NCBI RefSeq assembly: GCF_030463535.1
Contig: NC_132880.1
Coordinates: 43,916,058-43,980,057, forward strand
Origin: Salminus brasiliensis
Taxonomy: Eukaryota > Chordata > Actinopteri > Characiformes > Bryconidae
Length of the DNA stretch: 64,000 nt
Reading direction: 5' to 3'
The translations under genes and the position numbers were made by a program. Position 1 is the stretch's first letter. Each line of letters opens with the position of its first letter. This document shows positions 60,690 to 64,000 of the stretch, piece after piece. Under the pieces are notes generated by a model, which worked only from the letters and a program-made list of their open reading frames with translations, ran no database searches and had not been told where the DNA came from.

Positions 60690-61285
60690 TGGTATGATGT
60701 TGTAGCTGTGATGTTCTTATAACGTGATGAACTGTGAGAAGAGCCTTTATGTTCCTCCTGGGTTGTAGTGACTGGAGCCTTAAGACTTGAGCTCTCTTGT
60801 GGAGACCAGTTTTGCCCATTCTCTTTCTCTTTTCTAGTGGTAGAATCATAAACACTAGCCTTATCTGAGGCAACCAAGGCCTGCAATTTCTTAGATGTTG
60901 GTTTGGGTTATTTTGTGGCTTCCAGTAGGAGTTGTCTCTGCACTCTTGGAGGAATTTTGGTAGGCTGGCCACTTCTGGGAAGATTCCCCACTGCCTCAGG
61001 TTTTTTTCCTCTTGGAGATAATGGCTCACACTGTGGTTTACTAAAGTCCCAGAGCCTTAAAAATGCTGCATAATGTGCTGCTTGTTTAGACCGTTTAGCC
61101 TGTTTTACATTGGAGGACTGGTTCTACTGGCTGGCTGTTAAACCAGTAACAGGCTGGCTGACTTAACTGGTTAACTTGTTAACTGGGCAGTTGGTGTTGG
61201 GCAACTTTCCGAACAGCATTTTGTGTTTACTCAGGTTGTTTTGTCTAATACAAAAAATGCTAGAATATGCAAAATCAGATAGGGT
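60690..61285 (-). pseudogene. Tc1-like transposase N-terminal relic
   Basis: Minus-strand fragments in different frames resemble the paired-type DNA-binding region, for example KLQALVASDKASVYDSTTRK followed by KENGQNW and, upstream, GQPTKIPPRVQRQ. The catalytic part is missing. It directly abuts the nonautonomous element at 60688. Confidence 0.72.
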
Positions 61286-61522
61286 TAAATCATCTGATCA
61301 CAGTGATTTATCAGTCTTCTCATGGTTTAGAAGGGGTGCCAGTGATTGCACAGCAGCCTTTTGTTGTGTTCTTCTAAAAAAGCATTCGCTAAAAACTAAC
61401 ACAGAGTGGTCTAACTAACTAACTAACAGTGGTCTCCAACAGATGTGTAAAAGTAAGTGAATTTTGAATACTGCATACAGAATATACTGAATACTTGTAC
61501 TTAGGCCTTACATAACAATTAT

Positions 61523-61812
61523 GGGGCAGTGGTGGCTCAGCGGTTAGAGCGCCGGGATATCGATAACAGGGTTGTGGGTTCGATTCCCGGGCTCGGCAAG
61601 CTGCCACTGTTGGGCCCTTGAGCAAGGCCCTTTACCCTCTCTGCTCCCCGGGCGCTGGAGTTGGCTGCCCACCGCTCTGGGTGTGTGTGTGTACTCACTG
61701 CCCCTAACACGTGTGTGTGTGTGAGTCTGTGTTCACTACCAGATGGGCTAAATGCGGAGGACACATTTCGCTGTACAGTCCACACTGTACAGTGACGAAT
61801 ACGTGCACCTTT
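61523..61812 (+). mobile_element. SINE family A, full length reference copy
   Basis: tRNA-like head GGTGGCTCAGCGGTTAGAGC (A box), GGTTCGATTCCCGGG (B box), conserved body GGGCCCTTGAGCAAGGCCCT, GT-rich linker and tail ACGAATACGTGCACCTTTA. The head is a pol III promoter, not a functional tRNA gene. Confidence 0.93.
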
Positions 61813-61946
61813 ATTCTTTATCCAATTTACAATTTCTATGGATGCTGCGAGGTGCTTTTAGGTGCTGTGAGTAGTTCAGTAGCAAATGGACAGACAGGGT
61901 GATGACGATAAAACAGCACATATTAAATATAATTCATGGTAATTGC

Positions 61947-62140
61947 TGTAGCATAGTGGGCAACACAACCACCTTCCATGTGGCAAACTAGGGTTCAATT
62001 CTCCAGCTGGGAAAGCACACCACTCTACACCAAAACGTGTCCTTTGGCAAGCCTCTCAACACTACTACCTGTAACATGTAACATGATTCAAATATTCATC
62101 ACATCATCTCTGAATAAGAACACCAGCCAGATGCTGCAAA
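61947..62140 (+). mobile_element. SINE family B-like, diverged
   Basis: CATAGTGGGCAACACAACCA, GGTTCAATTCTCCAGC (B-box-like) and CTCTACACCAAAACGTGTCC. Confidence 0.6.
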
Positions 62141-62359
62141 TGCCAAGGTAGGAATCATGAAGCCAGGTCTCACTGCTACCCTCCTGTTCCTTTTCATACA
62201 AAAAGAGAAACACTCTAAGCCCCATTATAGTGTTACACATCATAAATGTTATTATAGCATATCTACAGCATCATCCAGCCAATTAGATCAGCTTAAGTGA
62301 ATACAGAGGGTCATAACATGGGCAACATGGCTATCAAATATCAGCAGCTCACTGACTTG

Positions 62360-63460
62360 CACTTTTAAAAATAAAGAGCCTTGAGAGTGATGCCAAAGAA
62401 GAACCATGTGTGTAATAGAGATACATGAAGAATCTTTAAATTGGTAAAGAACCTACAATTTTCTTTAGACCTTTAAAGGGTTCTCCACCAATCTCTACTG
62501 CAAACATTGTTTTTTATCAAACCGATAGTGTTTCTCCAATAGATTTGTTTAAAGCACCATTTAATGCACCTTTATTTTTTAAGAATGTAGAAAGAGGTCA
62601 GTTAATAAATGAACAAAAAAGTTTACCTCAAGTGTAAGGTTCTTTATTTTCACACTCTACTACAAATATGGTTCTTTACGGTACCAAAAATGGTTCTTCT
62701 TTGGCTTGACTCAGTTTACAATCTTATTTTTAAGACTGTAGAAAGAGGTCAGTTAATACAGAGCTCTCTGAGGCCTTCAGACCTTTAAAAGGTTCTTCAC
62801 CCCCACACATATCTCTAACTACAAATGAGGTTCTTTATGGAACCAAAAATGGTTCTTCTTTGGAACTATTGGCTCAAAGAACCACATGAAGCACCATATT
62901 TTATTTTTAAGACAGAAGAAAGTAGAAAAGGTCAGTTTATATAGAGTTCTCTGAGCCTATCAGACCTTTAAAAGGTTCAGCACTATTATCTCTACTACAA
63001 ATGTGGTTCTTTATGGAACCAAAAGTGGTTCTTCTTTGGAATTGCTTGAAAAAAATGTTCTACACACCATTTTAATAGTGTAGAAAGGTCATTTATAAAT
63101 GAAATGAGTTTAAGGTTCTTCGTCGTCACACATCTCTACTACACACATGGTTCTTCTTTGGCTTGACTCAGTTTACAGTCTTATTTTTAAGACTGTAGAA
63201 AGAGGTCAGTTAATACAGAGCTCTCTGAGGCCTTCAGACCTTTAAAAGGTTCTTCACCCCCACACATATCTCTAACTACAAATGAGGTTCTCCTATGGAA
63301 TCACTGGAAGAACAGTTTAACGACTATGCTTAAGAGTGTAGAACTTCTATGGCACAGAGAATCATGTGAAGAACCTTTATTTTTAGGTGTAGAAAGTCAC
63401 TTCACTTTACTTTAAGGTTCTCCAGACCTTAAGAGATCCTTCACCCCCACACATCTCTAC
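62360..63460. repeat. Cluster of AGAACC-type repeats, about six units
   Basis: Repeated words GGTTCTTCACCCCCACACAT, CTACAAATGAGGTTCT, GGAACCAAAAATGGTTCTTC and CCTTTAAAAGGTTC. Includes a 144-bp near-identical pair at 62691-62834 and 63148-63291. Confidence 0.9.
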
Positions 63461-63464
63461 TATA

Positions 63465-64000
63465 TATAGGTCTAGCTAAAGCTGAACCCCTAATTTCACA
63501 GGCTCAGCTCAGCTCAAATTAAAATATCTACATACACAAACTGGACCCTCACTCACTACAATACACAACCATGGCTCGCGGAAAACACACTACGGACAAT
63601 AACGAAAATATTTCTTTTTAACTCACACATACACTCACATACAGATAAATATGTATATATATATATACACACACACACAGACACGCACTATTTCATCTGT
63701 GTATATATATTTGTATTTTTATCTTTTTTCTTATATTTCTATATTTTCATATTTTTATATTTTATTTTTTTACTTAAATGTAACTTATTCTATTTTTATT
63801 TTCTTATTTTATTTTTCTTTTGCACTTTACTTCATTAAGTTAAGGTTTAGTTTAAAGGTTAAGTTTAAATGTAGATCTTTATTGTACAGCTTTGATGTGG
63901 GCAGACTGTCAAAAATCATTTCACTGCAAGTTATACTGTGTATGACTATTATATATTATATTATATTATATTGTATAACTACAACAGTTAAGTTTAAATA
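63465..64000. other. AT-rich end of window
   Basis: TA/CA microsatellite at 63650-63700, then T-rich sequence and TATAT words. No gene seen. Confidence 0.6.

Noticed and set aside
61523..61812. Possible tRNA gene from A-box and B-box
   Set aside because: The head is followed by a conserved SINE body and tail and recurs many times; no proper cloverleaf gene is evident.

Overview
This window is vertebrate nuclear DNA, almost certainly from a teleost fish. Three spliced protein-coding genes lie in a sea of introns, tRNA-derived SINEs, Tc1/mariner relics, L2-like LINE pieces, short inverted-repeat elements and microsatellites. The SINE types and Tc1 terminal repeats look like those of ostariophysan fishes (characin or catfish-like), but that placement is an impression, not a proof. 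I see no bacterial genes, CRISPR array, rRNA or free-standing tRNA gene.

Layout. 1-826 is a (TAA)n-type repeat. PRPSAP2 is on the + strand: a noncoding first exon ends near 1642, ten coding exons run 2835-7815, and polyA signals lie near 8808. It encodes a 357-aa catalytically inactive homologue of PRPP synthetase. About 7 kb of repeat-rich DNA follows (8.8-15.8 kb). FAM83G (PAWS1) is on the - strand, five coding exons 27142 to 15800, about 1121 aa: a CK1-binding pseudo-phospholipase-D domain plus a long disordered tail. GRAP is also on the - strand, five coding exons 45007 to 30773, 215 aa: an SH3-SH2-SH3 adaptor with an 11.4-kb third intron. From 45.5 kb to the end I found no recognisable host gene, only transposable elements and AT-rich sequence.

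The order PRPSAP2 - FAM83G - GRAP matches, from memory, human 17p11.2, except that SLC5A10 (which overlaps FAM83G in human) was not seen here. The genes are not functionally coupled: nucleotide metabolism, CK1/BMP-Wnt signalling scaffold, and receptor-tyrosine-kinase/lymphoid signalling adaptor.

The most noteworthy observations are: a GC-AG intron in FAM83G; a 39-bp exact copy of FAM83G exon 1 stranded 1.5 kb upstream beside a SINE; a triplicated CCAAT-box unit upstream of FAM83G; a NAGNAG acceptor at the last GRAP exon; several long palindromes made of inverted repeats; an almost intact DD34E Tc1 transposase whose right end has been rearranged; two dispersed short repeat families, one with TTAACCCCTTAA-like ends; SINE 3-prime-tail micro-insertions; and a 144-bp near-perfect duplication in an AGAACC-type repeat cluster. 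I did not find evidence for a wholly new biological system.
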